64,000 nucleotides of DNA from assembly GCA_023512835.1 (NCBI GenBank), contig CM042091.1, positions 5,751,079-5,815,078 of the forward strand. Reading direction: 5' to 3'. This document shows positions 1 to 12,057 of this stretch, piece by piece. This DNA is from Taxillus chinensis. Lineage: Eukaryota > Streptophyta > Magnoliopsida > Santalales > Loranthaceae. Numbering within the stretch: position 1 is the stretch's first letter; each line of letters starts with the position of its first letter. Both the position numbers and the translations under genes were made by a program. The notes under the pieces are model-generated. The model did not search any database and was not told the DNA's origin. It saw only the letters and a list, made by a program, of their open reading frames with translations.

Positions 1-2640
1 TGTGTTTTACTCGGTAGAAAAATGATTCCCCCATAAAATGATTGAGGTTTAAAAAAAAAGAAGAAGAATCTTCTCGTCTGCGTCTGCGATGGAAGTTGCC
101 CGTGCTTTGCGATACTAGTTTTCGTTGGTCTTGTCTTGTATATATACGAGACACCCCTTCAAGACGCAGTATGCAAGAATACTTCATTTTTAAAAAAACA
201 AATCTTATATTAGGAGTGATCATCAATGGATTTGGCCTGATTTGAACTAATCTTATATTAGATTAAATTAATATGGACAATTGTATTTCAGTAAATTGAA
301 TATTAAATTTTCGTTGTAATAGGATTGTTTAATCCACCTAAATTAGTTTATTTGATTTCAATTTATTTGATTTTTGATGGATCGGTTTATCAGATTAAAT
401 TGGATTAATAGTTTTATTATTCAACACTAGTATTATCAATTTTTCACCTTAAATTCACAACATCAACACAAACTATAATACAAAAATCTAATATTTAATA
501 TCAACAAACCAAACCAAATAAATTATCATCATCAAAAACACATTTGGATTAAACTTAAACAGTCTACAATCAATAAACTTTCACTTCTAATTCATAAATG
601 TCAGAGAAAATTTATCATCTAAAAGTATTCGTCAGTCGGTTTGGACGGGTTTATTTATCTAATCGGTTTATTCGTTTTTCAGTTGAATTGACAGATTAGT
701 CAATTTGCTCAAATAAATATCGATTTATTTAATTTTTAGTTTATTCAAGTTTTTGACCGACTTATCAAATTAAATTAATTTATCCATTTATCGGTTGTTT
801 TAAATATAAAACATCATTCGTCTACTATACTTAAATATAAAACTAAAAAAACACATGTGAAGTTTATTTTTTAAGATGCTAATTAAATGGACTTTGATAG
901 TTATGGCACCGGTACGCCGAATCCAAAAATAGTGATCCCATATTAAATTAAAATAATTAAGGCGGTGTGAATTGGGTGATTATTTATAAATTAATTAATT
1001 TTATAATTTAATTCTTGAAATAAGATTTGTTTTTAAAACTGTTTTGTAATTCTGTATTTAAATATAAACTCAATATTAATGATAGAATCGAATAATTTTT
1101 TTACTTTTTTTTGTTTTACTACTTGAACATATAATATTATATTATATTTATTTTTTTAAACACATTCTCTACTATACCAATAAAAAATTAATTTTTATAT
1201 TAAAATTAAATATAAATACCAATACAAGAACAAAAACTCATATCAAATATGTCCTAATTTATGTTTTGAAAACAAGTATGTCTCATCGTTAATTTATTAG
1301 CTGAGCATACCATTTTTTTTTTCTTTTTTTTTCATTTTTCAAAAAACTTATCCATTTTAAAAACTTTTCTTAATAGAAAATAATTTCAAATTCATAATTC
1401 AATACGAGATTAAAAAAAAACCTGAGCAACGTTTGGTACCTAGCCCATTTTCAGAATTTTATTAATATTTTTCAAACTATGAGTATTAAGATTATTTAAT
1501 TACAGAATTTGATTTTGAAAATAGGTGAGTCTAGTTTTTAAAAAATAATTTATTTTTTTATTTTATTTTTAAAATTAAACTCAATTTGACAAGATATTCA
1601 AATATATTTTTTCCTTTTTTATTATATTATTTAGGCACATCATATGTTATTTTTGTTCAACTTTTTATGATATCTATTTTTTTTTAAAAACACTCTTTTA
1701 AACATAAAATTCAATATGAATTCTAATAAAATACATAAAATAAAATATATAAATAAAAAAATCACATCAAATGTTAAACTTTAGAATATATAAACAAAAA
1801 TACATATCAAAATTCTCCCGGATGACGTTTTTCTAGTAACGCAATATTTTAATCGGCCGCACCGCACAAACCAACCCTTCAACCACCAAAAAAAAATAGT
1901 ACTCTATGAAAACGTTATTCTGTTTGCTTTAATGAGGGCTCATGAATCATCATCATCGCTTTTGCTTTTGTTTGGCCACCAAACGTTTTTTTTTTTAAGT
2001 TAAATTTCGATGACACGTTTTTTTTACTGCATAAAGACGACCGTTTTGAGTAAAATTTAGTTTGTCATATTTAAATTAAAAGTTTTGTTTAAACCCTTCA
2101 CGAGATAGGTCAAAAGGTGAAACTGCAAAAAATGGATTAAATCTAACCCTTCCTGATTTATGAACTTTTCTTGAGTAATGCTATATAGATTGTATAAGTA
2201 ATGAGTATAGGGACATTTTGTTATTGTTAAAAAATTTATTTGTAAGTAAATTATATAGAAAATTCATATAAGAACACTCTTTGCGGTTGAATTAATATGA
2301 ATAAAAGATTTTAAAAAATAATAATATTAATTTAATATATACTCATACGAAAATTACTTATATAATTTACGTGTACGTAATATTAATCTTTCAATTATCG
2401 ATTAATTTAAAAAATATTTCAGGTTCAATTCATTAATTTTAGGATCGGATAAAAATGAATTAAATTATTAAATTTATTAGCGTTTGTAAATAATATTTTA
2501 CATTTTTATTGCATATAAAATTATAACATCAATATTGAGTGGCGATCTGATTCCACTAAGTCTCATTTCCCAAATAATTATAGCAGACTATTTGAACAAA
2601 TTCCGGGTATTTTCTAAATTAACTTTAATGCACTATTAAG
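1..2640. other. AT-rich intergenic DNA, no gene seen
   Basis: Long A/T runs and stop codons in all frames; the short ORFs here resemble nothing I know. About 340-800 contains loosely repeated phrases built on 'ggttta' and 'attaaatt', which suggests a very old decayed transposable element, but no termini or target duplication can be defined. Confidence 0.6.
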
Positions 2641-2759
2641 TCAAGGCAGGAAGGAGACCTATATTATATATATAAGTTTATTCCATTATTTTCTTCTTAT
2701 TATTATTATTATATATACAAACAATCAAAATGGCACAAACTTTTTTTCCCCTAAAATTA

Positions 2760-3050
2760 CGTTAGCCAGTAGCCACGGCCGGCCGGCCGAGGCCCGAGGA
2801 GACAGCGACCCTGGAGAAGCCACGTGTATGGTGAATTGTCGGCGACAATTCGGCCCACAGGTGTAACGTGTTTGACACGCTGACGGTTAAGAACGTCACC
2901 GCTGAAATCATGTAAGGCTGCGAGTGTGATTTGTAATTCGTCACTGCTGACGTCTTTTAATTTTATCAACATATATTGACAAATTAAATAATAGACGTCA
3001 TCATCTTCTCCTCCACCTCTTCTCCTAAACAGAGAAAAAAAACATTGCAA
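2760..3050. promoter_or_regulatory. GC-rich island with G-box and TGACG motifs
   Basis: A sharply bounded GC-rich patch in AT-rich surroundings. It contains a GGCCGGCCGGCC run near 2780, a CACGTG G-box at about 2821, a perfect 9-bp inverted repeat GAATTGTCG/CGACAATTC at 2833-2851, and TGACG cores near 2880 and 2950 (the bZIP/TGA-factor type of site). No convincing coding frame follows on either strand. Regulatory function is inferred from motifs only; it could be a remnant promoter of a lost gene or part of a decayed element. Confidence 0.3.
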
Positions 3051-4019
3051 GCTTTTCGCTGTAAAAAAAAAAAAAAACCTTTATACGCAATAAGAATGCT
3101 ATGTAAGTTTTTTTGGCGTGGGGTTCACCCCGCAAACTTAAATGATGATATTTTATTACTTTTAATCAAATTACAAATAAAACTGGATCAAATTAATAAT
3201 TAATAAAATATTATTATAAAAAACCCTTTATAGAATGTTTGCATACAGTGAAAATCTATTAATAAACAAAACTAGATTGTTTGCACACTGACGTTGCCTT
3301 CATTGAATCATTACTCTTAATTATTTTTAATAAATATTTACAAATCCACATAATCATTTTAAAATTATTTTATTTTTTAAAATATAATTATTTTTAAAAA
3401 TAATCATATTTATTTTATAGAATTGTTTAATCTATACGATTGTTTAAAAAAACGGTGAATCTAGATAAATTTAAATCACTTATAAATACTTTTAAATTCG
3501 CTGCGCTATTATTTTAAAAAAATAATTATATTTTCAAAAATAATACGTCAAACCAAACGTTGATGAGAATTGATTTTAAATTGTGGATCCAATATTAAGG
3601 ACTTCTAATTTTTTTTCATACCATTTCAATGACAGTGAAAGTGTTCCTATGCAAATTACTTACCTAATGTACTTGCGAATAGATTTTTCCTTGTAGAAAA
3701 GTAATAGAGATTGTCAATTGTCAAGTAAGATCTAGCGAGAAACTGGAAAATACATGGCGTTTTATTTTGCAAGGGAATATAATCATATTTTTCATCAATC
3801 ATAAATAATTTATATGATAAGATATCAAAGAGAAATTTCAAAGTACAAGATTAATAGATTTAACGTCCTTTTATGAAATCAATCTAAAAAGCACCTCATG
3901 AGTTGATGAGTAGTGAAATCAAATGTTTATTAAGGTAGTTTTAACAAAAATTAAATAAAAATCTTTCATTACATTATATATAGTTGGATAGTGAAAACAA
4001 TTCTCTAATATCTGTTGGA
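3051..4019. other. AT-rich intergenic DNA, nothing recognised
   Basis: Homopolymer-rich and AT-rich sequence with no supported ORF, splice pattern or repeat structure. Confidence 0.5.
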
Positions 4020-4290
4020 CAAAATGCTAGGATGATTGTTTACCATGCTAATTTTGTAGATGTGATGATCTTTAACACTACATATGGGAATAAAGCTTTG
4101 GGTGTTTATTGGTTTTAATCATCTTATTGGGGTGAGTTTTTGGAGCAACATATGAAACAAGATACACTTTTACACAATGAAATGACAAAATTATTCAAAT
4201 GATTTTTTGAGGGCTTTTTAGATCCACAGATAAAAAGCTCAAAACAATCCTTAAATGTCAACATCTCACTATGGCATGGATCATGGACTT
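4020..4290 (+). pseudogene. Decayed FAR1/MULE-type transposase fragment
   Basis: Conceptual translation gives a stretch reading DVMIFNTTYGNKALG, followed in a neighbouring frame by a GFNH-like motif. This resembles the FAR1/FHY3 and Mutator-like transposase core, where a DVxxFDTTY motif carrying a catalytic aspartate is followed by GVNHH. Here the usual Asp of FDTTY reads Asn, and several stops and frame changes interrupt the match, so it is a dead relic. Family assignment rests on this one motif pair. No terminal inverted repeats were found. Confidence 0.35.
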
Positions 4291-4299
4291 TGGGCATAA

Positions 4300-5939
4300 A
4301 TGCAAAATGAGATCATACATTTGGAGAATTTGATGAAAGATAATTCTTCTTTATTTTAAGTATTGTATAAAGATGAGAATGAAGTAAAAAAATTAAGAAA
4401 AAAAATGATTAACAAATATACTATACTTGGATCTTAATTGGGTAGATAGTATCTACAAATTGAAGAAAACATGAGCAAAGTGCTACAGAAAGGATACATT
4501 TACTTGAAGAGTGTGAAGTAACTAACCAGGGAAAGTTTGAATGGAGACTTGAAAACTTACTTAAAATAAAAAATTAAATTTAGTATAATTTTTGAATTTT
4601 GAGAGGGGGATTGAAAAAAAAAATTGACAGAGTTAGAGACTGATCGTTAATGCTGCAACAACGGAGAATTTTTCAAGCTTAACTTAATGATAGGGACTAC
4701 CTCTCTCTGCCTGGGTATACTTCCAGTGTCACTTGTGTTGTCATAGACAAACAGAGATGACCCTCCAATTCCTTGAAAAATTTAAGCCTCCTGTTGGTGG
4801 CGAGGACCAGTGAGAACCAAAGCAGCCGGGTTTTCCTATTTCTGTTGAATCTTTGGACCCTTTGATGCATCGATGATTCCAGAAAAAAATGTCTTTTCCT
4901 ATTTTTAATTTCCAGTTGTATGAATTCTCGGAACATCAGCTGACTGATGTCTATGCAAGGAGTGCCTCCCGCACTGATTCATTTGTTTCACATTCTTTTC
5001 ACCTGACTCAATTGACAATGCAGGTACTCTGCATTCATATGCCTGAGGACCCAAATGATTTATTTATGGCGGGGATGATGTACATGCGCCGCAAGTTTAT
5101 GGGGACACACTTTTGGTATGGTTGGTTAAATGGATGATGTGTGTGTGTGTTTCAGTTGATCAATAAGACAAGAATGATGTTATACGTCCGTTTTATGCAA
5201 CCAGAGACAATATTTGCAAGAACAAAGTGGGGGGCCGGAAAAAAAAGATTTATAGGATAAAGCTGCCTGTATACTCATTTCTACAAACAAATAAATACAA
5301 AAAAAACCCTCTCTATACTTACACAAATAATGAAAGTGATAATATTTTAATGATTTGGGATTGAAAACAAGTGAAAGATAAATTAAATCAAATAAACAAC
5401 AACCCAAAAAAAAACACATGATTTCAAACTAAAATGAAAGAAGGAATCAAATATAGAAGTTGAAATAAGAAAAAATGAGGGTATTATAAAACTAACTGAT
5501 AAAACATTATAGTGGATGAATAAAATTTAGGAAAAAAAACTCCGATGCAAGCAAAACTTGAGCTGAAAATGAAAACGATTGGTATCAAGGAAATGCATAT
5601 CGACAACAAGAGAAAGAAGACATTCCTTGTACTGTTGCTTCCATTTCTGCAAATGATTTGATATTTTATCTGCAATACAAGTCTAAATAACAGGGGAACA
5701 AAAATGGAAACCAACAGAAAAAATAAAAAACTGCACTGAGACCTGGGTAATTTCATGTTCCTATGCATCGTGACCCTACAATCGGAACGATTAGGAAGCT
5801 TCTTCTTCTTCTTCTTCTCCTGCTCCCATCAGAACGACTTTTAAACCCACAATCTCGAAGGTTTTTAGCTCTTCCATTGGAATTGGGTGGCGTCGTTATA
5901 CCCAAGTACAACTGGGGGTCATTGAAGAAAAAACCATTT
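4300..5939. other. Unassigned stretch with short ORFs
   Basis: Moderate-complexity sequence, less AT-rich than its neighbours. An open frame at 4889-5137 (82 codons, plus strand) shows no domain I recognise. The frame at 5763-5972 contains a leucine run encoded by a CTT repeat and the phrase LLNPQSRRFLALP, which faintly resembles the middle of F-box/DUF295 proteins and may be the upstream part of the relic that follows. Confidence 0.3.
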
Positions 5940-6265
5940 ACCAATTACAGGACTGCTGGGTTTGATGTCTAGCTACCAGTTGGATCCCTCAAAGGAGGTA
6001 TGGAACCCCGTAGATTGCATATATAGGAGACCATGCCTTGTTTGTGGGTCAAGTCAGTCACTCCTTCTCTCTTTCCACCCATGACTTTCCCAGCCTTAGA
6101 TCAAATTCTATCTATTTCACCGACCCCACATCCCCATACTTGTTTGAGGAGGACGCCATTCCTGAGTTTGGCCAAGACACAGGCATCTTCCACCTGGGAG
6201 ATAAAACCATCCAACACTTTTGTCCTAAATTCGATGCCAATATCCGGGTTTGGGTTGACTCCTAA
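5940..6265 (+). pseudogene. DUF295-type (F-box/KIB-like) C-terminal fragment
   Basis: The frame ending at the TAA at 6265 reads DHALFVG, then NSIYFTDP, then a DTGIFHLGDKTI stretch. That order matches the C-terminal part of the DUF295 beta-propeller domain of plant F-box-like proteins (GDxALFxG, N-x-IYFTD, DxGVFxLxDGxI). Just upstream another frame reads YQLDPSKEVWNPVD, as expected before this motif, but a frame change separates the two. No F-box is visible nearby. I read it as a truncated, frameshifted relic; a spliced functional gene is less likely. Confidence 0.5.
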
Positions 6266-6983
6266 TTAAGTTAATTGCACTTGGAATACACTTTCTGGGT
6301 TTTTCATGCCGTTTATTATATTTTTGCTTATTTTTGCTCAATTAAATTGTGAAGCCATGAATGCGTGTGTTATTTATCTTTTGATGATGATGATAAACAT
6401 AAATTGAATGGGGGTTTTGAATTGATTGTGTTGTATTTTATTGCATTTTAGTTAATTACTTGTTTGTTTATTAATTGATTTGGTGAATTTAAAATTAGTT
6501 ATGAATGATTAAAATTTAATTATACTTACGGGTTTTAAAAATGACATAGTATGGCATATTAAACGGAATAGTCTTTTTTTTTTTTTCCAGTTTTCATTTG
6601 AGCAAATTGAATAAGTTATCCCAGTGTGGTAGTGAATGACTAGATTAGCATTATGTTATTCATGACAAGCATATCATCGCTTGTATTACTACTCCCTTTT
6701 CAGATGCTAGGTTGAAATTGAAATTGAGAACACAATTCAGCGATTATCATTGCGAATTGTAAGATCCACACAATCCCTCTTTCCGATTTTCATAGTAAAG
6801 AAAATAGAAAAATCGAGATGCCTCCCTCCAAAGTGGCGAAGAGGACAGAGACGATTATAAAAGAAGAGGATCTCCACAACTGTACTGCAAATGCAAGAAT
6901 AAGCAGATTGAAGTCGAACTCCAAAGAAGCGTGGGAGATTGTAGTTGGACCATGAAGAAGCTCATGTCGCCTGGCTACGGACG
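6266..6983. other. Intergenic, one tiny ORF
   Basis: AT-rich. At 6818-6955 a 45-codon plus-strand ORF begins MPPSKVAKRTE; it has no recognisable domain and no clear gene context, so it is not called as a gene. Confidence 0.3.
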
Positions 6984-7036
6984 AGCGAGAGAGAGAGAGA
7001 GAGAGAGAGAGAATACGAGAGAGGGAGGGAGGGAGG
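6984..7036. repeat. GA microsatellite followed by GGGA repeat
   Basis: About 14 GA dinucleotides followed, after ATAC, by GAGA and three to four GGGA units. A simple sequence repeat. Confidence 0.9.
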
Positions 7037-7356
7037 AAGTCCAACAATTGGGTTTATCTGTCAGTTTCAAATTTTAACTAAAAATAATAATTTTTAAAAT
7101 TTTATTCAAAATTTTATATAATTTTTATATTTTACTAAAATAATTTTTATATTACTTTTTTTATTTGTAAGAAAAATTTTTGAGCAAGGAATAATAAATC
7201 TCATAAAGTATTATTCATTTTATATCTCTAAATCTTATTTTAAAATTTTATGAGCATGTTTTAGATTTTTTTAAAAAAAATTATTCTCATACTTAGAGAA
7301 AACAATGAACCTAATATAAAATTGATAGTCTGAATTTTCTAGTAAATAAGGTCAAC

Positions 7357-7506
7357 TCCCCCCCCGGGGAGGGGGGCCGTTGATATCATGTAATATGTAT
7401 GAATGCCATTTAAATTTGTGCTTATTTCGAACTCTGTTGATATTATGTAATATGTATTATGAATGCCTTAAATTTTGAATGATTATTTCAACCCCCGGGG
7501 AGAGTA
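7357..7506. repeat. Duplicated ~60-bp segment bounded by C/G runs
   Basis: Two imperfect copies of a segment starting TTGATAT(C/T)ATGTAATATG lie head to tail. The pair is flanked by CCCCCCCCGGGGAGG on the left and CCCCCGGGGAGAG on the right. No coding potential. The rest of 7037-8480 is AT-rich with a GA-rich patch near 7690-7770 and a short inverted repeat (GGACAGC/GCTGTCC) near 8133-8158. Confidence 0.55.
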
Positions 7507-8534
7507 TAAACGCCTTTTTTAAATGATTTTACCCCTAAAAAAAAAAACGGTGATTTAACAGTCATTTGTTTTTTATAAATTTAATTAGAAAAAGATCTAA
7601 ATTTTAATAAATTACTATTGTCTTGTTGGCTTAAGTTTCTAACTTCTAGGCTCAGTCATGGAGTCATTGGTTGTGATCACAATGCAAAGAAGAGAGAGAG
7701 AGAGAAAGAGAGGCGAGAAGAGAAGCTGTGGAGAATCAAACGAGAGAGAAGATAGGAGAGGAAGAAAGAAATATAAGATTTTATTTAATAAATTTTAATA
7801 ATTATCAAGGTATTTTAGTAATTTTATTATTACATTACCTTGATTGTTCATGTATACCAAACTAAGGAAAAATAATCAAAAATATCATTTCATTTTTTAT
7901 GTCAATTTCATCCATTAAATAATTATATTCTTCTCAATTTTATTCTCACGTATCAAATGAGCCCTTAATATTCTCTTTTTGTTATATTAATAGTTTTTGG
8001 AGAATCCATAACCTTCAAACTCTCAATCAATAAATTATTTAAAATTAAATTTATAATTTCTATAAATTCTAAGTTACTAATAAATTTTTAAAATTCAATG
8101 ACTAAATTATTTTGAAAATAAACTATTTTTATGGACAGCTCGCCTAAGGGCTGTCCCTGAATTGTGTGATAATGGTCACAGGGTCTGTCAACACTTTGCG
8201 TACCCACTGGATTGGATAATGAATCCAACCACGACAATCCAAGGACACTGGGAGGAGACCAATGGGGATTTGGAACATATGCCAGCTAAGCAGAAACTCA
8301 GATGGGTAACATCAATCATAATTTAAGAGCTTATTTTTGTTATTGTCTATAACTAAGGTTACTATTAGGCACATGATGGTGTAATTTGCGGAACAACACT
8401 CAACAGTCAACACTCTTAAAATATTATTATTAATAATAACAATAAAACTTAAATTAAACCAGGATAAGATCAGACGACCTTAAAAATAATTTTTTGCACA
8501 CAACATTTATTTTAAACTACTACAACCACGCCGA

Positions 8535-8563
8535 TCCTCTCCTCTCTCTCTCTCTCTCTCTCG
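8535..8563 (+). repeat. CT microsatellite in the leader of the 8614 gene
   Basis: A CT run just upstream of the start codon at 8614. Pyrimidine-rich tracts are common in plant core promoters and 5' leaders. A matching CT run followed by an AT run (8926-8968) lies immediately after the stop codon. Confidence 0.8.
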
Positions 8564-8613
8564 GGTCACAAGTCACAAGTCACACAGTCACACACACAGA
8601 CAGACACACAGTC

Positions 8614-8919
8614 ATGGAGATCTGGGCAAAGCTTCTGAAATTCAAGTACCACATCGCGGCCGCCGTCGTTCTGTGGATCGGATTCGTCGTCTTCCTCTAT
8701 GTGGCGCCCAAGCTTGTGGACGTTCTCGCCTACTTCTGGCCTCTCTTCCTCTCCACCGCTGTCTGTCTCTTCGGCGCAGTAATATTCAGCCAGACCTCAC
8801 CGGCTGCGGGAGAAGCGTCCGGAGAGAAAGCGGGAGAGAGCATCCTGGATTTCGTTGCCGGCGGCCAACATCCTCAAGGACAGCAACCTTCGACGACGAC
8901 TACGGAAAGTGAATCTTGA
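8614..8919 (+). CDS. Small two-helix plant membrane protein
   Basis: Single-exon gene of 101 residues. I chose the ATG at 8614 (MEIWAKLLKF) over the upstream in-frame one because the preceding codons are low-complexity CT/CA leader. The protein has a short basic N-terminus, a first hydrophobic segment at about residues 13-30 (AAAVVLWIGFVVFLYVAPK), a second at about 35-58 (AYFWPLFLSTAVCLFGAVIF), then a hydrophilic Ser/Thr/Gln-rich tail. This layout matches a family of short uncharacterised plant transmembrane proteins with two hydrophobic helices and an AGExAGExxLD(F/Y)VAG-like motif after them. GC content is well above the surroundings and the frame is clean. Function is unknown. Confidence 0.75.
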   Translation: MEIWAKLLKFKYHIAAAVVLWIGFVVFLYVAPKLVDVLAYFWPLFLSTAVCLFGAVIFSQTSPAAGEASGEKAGESILDFVAGGQHPQGQQPSTTTTESES

Positions 8920-8925
8920 TATCCG

Positions 8926-8968
<43 letters not shown>

Positions 8969-8969
8969 G

Positions 8970-10237
8970 CCTGGTTGTATTGTATTTGTATTCACTGTCT
9001 GTGTGCCCTGCTTCCCTGGATCTACTCTGAATAATCCTAGAATAATAAAATTTCTGAGGATTGTAGAACTGGAGTTTGAGATTTTTATTGTATTTTATTT
9101 TATTTTCTATCGCATCGTATAAAGTATAAACTATAAAGTGGTGTGTATGGATGGGGACTGGTTATTGTGTGCGGGGTGCGTAGTGCGCACCCCATGCCCG
9201 CTCTCATAATGATATTCGACTGTTGGCGACTCGGATGGGCCGGGTCACCTGTACGACGAGCGATGCCCGATCCGAAAGCAATGATTAAAAAAACAAATTG
9301 GAATTGGCTCCGAATTCAACTTTCATTCTATTTTTAAAAAACAATTCCGCCGACTTTCCCCTAGCTTGGATTAACGTGGGAAACCAATCACGTTTATGTT
9401 TAGTATGTCAAATGGCTGGGTCCGGTTCCTGCTTGACTCGAATTCAATCTAAAAATTCACACTTCGCTTTGAATCTGATCTGATCCGTCAGTTTGGACAT
9501 TTCGGGTTGGATTACAGTTTAGATACTTCGGGTCGGATTATGTCGGGATAACATTCTTTGGGTTACTTTTGTTTTAAAATATCAAATCGGGACAGGTTAG
9601 GCAAGATTCGAGCCAGACCCAACAATATATCAGGGTGAAGCAAATTAGCTCGGGGTGAGGCAAAATTGTCACCTCTATTTGTGTTTGTTTAGTCATTCGT
9701 TTAAAAAAAATTCTATGAATAATTTTTTTCGTGAATATAAACGGACAAGCATGAATATAGTTGTGCTCGATTCGTTTATATTGGTGAATATGTGTTTGTC
9801 GGCATGTTTGAATAAATGTTTAAAAAAGTTACTCACAAATAAATATTTATGAATAGTTAGACAAATGAATAAATAAATAAGTAATTAATTAACAAACAAA
9901 CAAATGAGAATTTTTGTTTATAAATTTTAAATACTTAGTGTTTTAATTCATAAACAGTGAAACAGATATATAATTTTTTAAGTTTGCAAACAAACACTAA
10001 TTACGTGTTTTATTTCATGAAAAATTAAATGAATAAACATTTTAAGTTATTGAACAAAGTAAAAATATAATATTCGTGAACAAATATGTCAGTACATTTA
10101 TGAATAGTATTCGTGAACACTAATGAACGAACATAAACACGGTAATTTAGTATTCGTGTTCGGCTCCAATCATTAAAGAATAGTACTAAGCCAAGCTCAA
10201 CTACCTTATTATTCGGTTTCGCTCATTTACAGCCCCA
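8970..10237. other. Intergenic; hairpin and decayed repeat
   Basis: A GGGGTGCG/CGCACCCC hairpin with a 5-nt loop lies at 9173-9193. From about 9480 to 10200 the sequence is built of recurring 'cgtgaata/gaacaaa/aataaac' phrases, typical of very old element debris. No gene recognised. Confidence 0.45.
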
Positions 10238-11220
10238 TGTCACGAGATTAGGGTTTTCACCTGTGCGGCACTGGCTCATCAGGGGAACGACTCTAGTTCC
10301 CGACCAATTTGTGTGGGGTTGGTCAAGTCTCATCTTCTTTGTCAAGTCTTCGACTAGCAGCGTAATCCCTGCATTTAACCGGGTCAATACGTTTGAATTC
10401 CGAAAGGGCTTCATCGATTTCCCGCACGAACTACTGTGAGTTCTCTTCCATCCGCAACAGCTACGCTTTCCACCTAGCCCCTCCTCAAATAGCACGCACT
10501 TATGCCACTTGGAAGACGCTTTGCCAGCACCATGCTGTTCGGGGCGTGACATCCTCTCTCACTTGATTTCACAATACCCTCGTTGTGTCCAGGTGAGCTT
10601 GGAGGAACTAAGATCATCCTGCACGCTCTCTACAACTTTTGCAATACCACTCTGTCTCAGCCTTGGGAACTCCACCCTGAAACATCTGTTAGCGACTTGG
10701 GGGACGCGATGCGTGCAAAACCTTCGCCTGGTCAACCCCCATCTCTTAGGGGCACCCTCCCAACTTCGGATCAGGGACCACACATGTTTGTCGCGAGAGT
10801 GCTCGACGAGCTTTCTAAATACAGGTTGCAAACGCTTTGATACTACTTTGTCACGGGGTCAGGGTTTTCACCCGTGCAGCACTCGATCAAACTAGTGGAT
10901 GATCCAAGTAAGTCATACCGATCGGGGGCACACGTAGACTAGTTTCACCTTGTCTTGGCTCATAAGGGAAACAGCTCCAATTCCGACCAGTTTGTGTAAG
11001 GATGGCCAAGTCCCATTTTCTTCGTCAAGTCTTCGACTAACGGCGTATTCCGCGCATTTAATCATGTTTGTACTTTTGAACTCCGAATGAGCTCCATCAA
11101 TCTCACACACGAACTGTAGTGAAGCATTTTTCGTCCGCACCAATTACGCTTTTCGCTTTGCCCTTCCTCAAGTAGCACGCACCTACACCACTTGGGAGAC
11201 GCCCGCCAGCATTACCTAGC
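10238..11220 (-). mobile_element. Degenerate TRIM-like LTR element
   Basis: Two diverged direct repeats flank a short interior of about 300 bp. The left repeat (10238-10551) begins TGTCACG and ends CGTGACA, the TG...CA form of an LTR. The right repeat starts at 10849 with TGTCACGG and runs to about 11220, with an inserted stretch of some 60 bp and an eroded right end. Just before the right repeat the reverse strand reads AGTAGTATCAAAGCG, similar to the initiator-Met tRNA primer site TGGTATCAGAGC, which puts the 5' LTR on the right. The interior has no gag or pol. This fits a TRIM or a deleted LTR element, long inactive. Confidence 0.55.
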
Positions 11221-12057
11221 TCGAATGTTTAATAAATTTAATGTTAAAATTATATAAGATTATTTAAAATGAATTAGGTATACCACTTTGACATTAAAAT
11301 GTATAAGTAAAATTAATTTAATAAGAGTATATTATTATTTCATATCATTAAAATAATAATTAAAATTGATCGGTGTAGTTTCAAAATATTAAAAAATATG
11401 TCAAAACTCAAGTACAAAAACTATAACGTCTATTTGGTACATACTCAACTCTATGTTGTTTAAAAAAATGGTGGGTTAGTGTGAGGTTATTCTAATTTAA
11501 TAATAATATATATTTAACAATTATATTTAAAAAATGATGGATCCTATAGTTATTTTTTTTAAAAGCTATTTCTATATATTTTTTGCTTTTAATTACAAAC
11601 TCAATTCTACAAGAAGACTCAATTTTTTTTCATATTTATTACTTCAACTTATCAAATATTATTTTTAACAATTTTTAATAGTTTATTTTAAAAAATAAAC
11701 TCTTTTTAAAGCACATTATCTTTACTACAAATAAAAATTATTTTTAAATTATAATTCAACATAAACTCCAACAAAATTCAGAAAACAGAATATAAAAACC
11801 AAAACATGTATTAAATAGGCCCATAATTTGTCAGTCAAAGAAATATATCAACTAGTGAACTCACATAAAGAAACATTATTTCTTTTGGATCTTGATTGCT
11901 TGCAAGTTACAACAATCAATATGTCATGCTAACTAAAATATATATAATTGTACCTTTTGTTTTCCAACATTACCAATGTTGCCTTAGCAAGGAACTGAGC
12001 GTCCAACGAAGGAAAAAGACAACTAGTGACATACATAAATTTAGCAATTGGTGACAA
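11221..12057. other. AT-rich 3' flank of the first P450
   Basis: No ORF. The last 120 bp resembles the 3' flank of the P450 at 54 kb (the phrase 'aaaatatat...ttgtac...ccaa(c/t)attgcc'), so it is probably the P450 3' UTR and downstream region shared by descent. Confidence 0.5.

Noticed and set aside
8926..8968. CT/AT run after the 8614 gene as a terminator or hairpin
   Set aside because: Simple dinucleotide repeats; no evidence of function.
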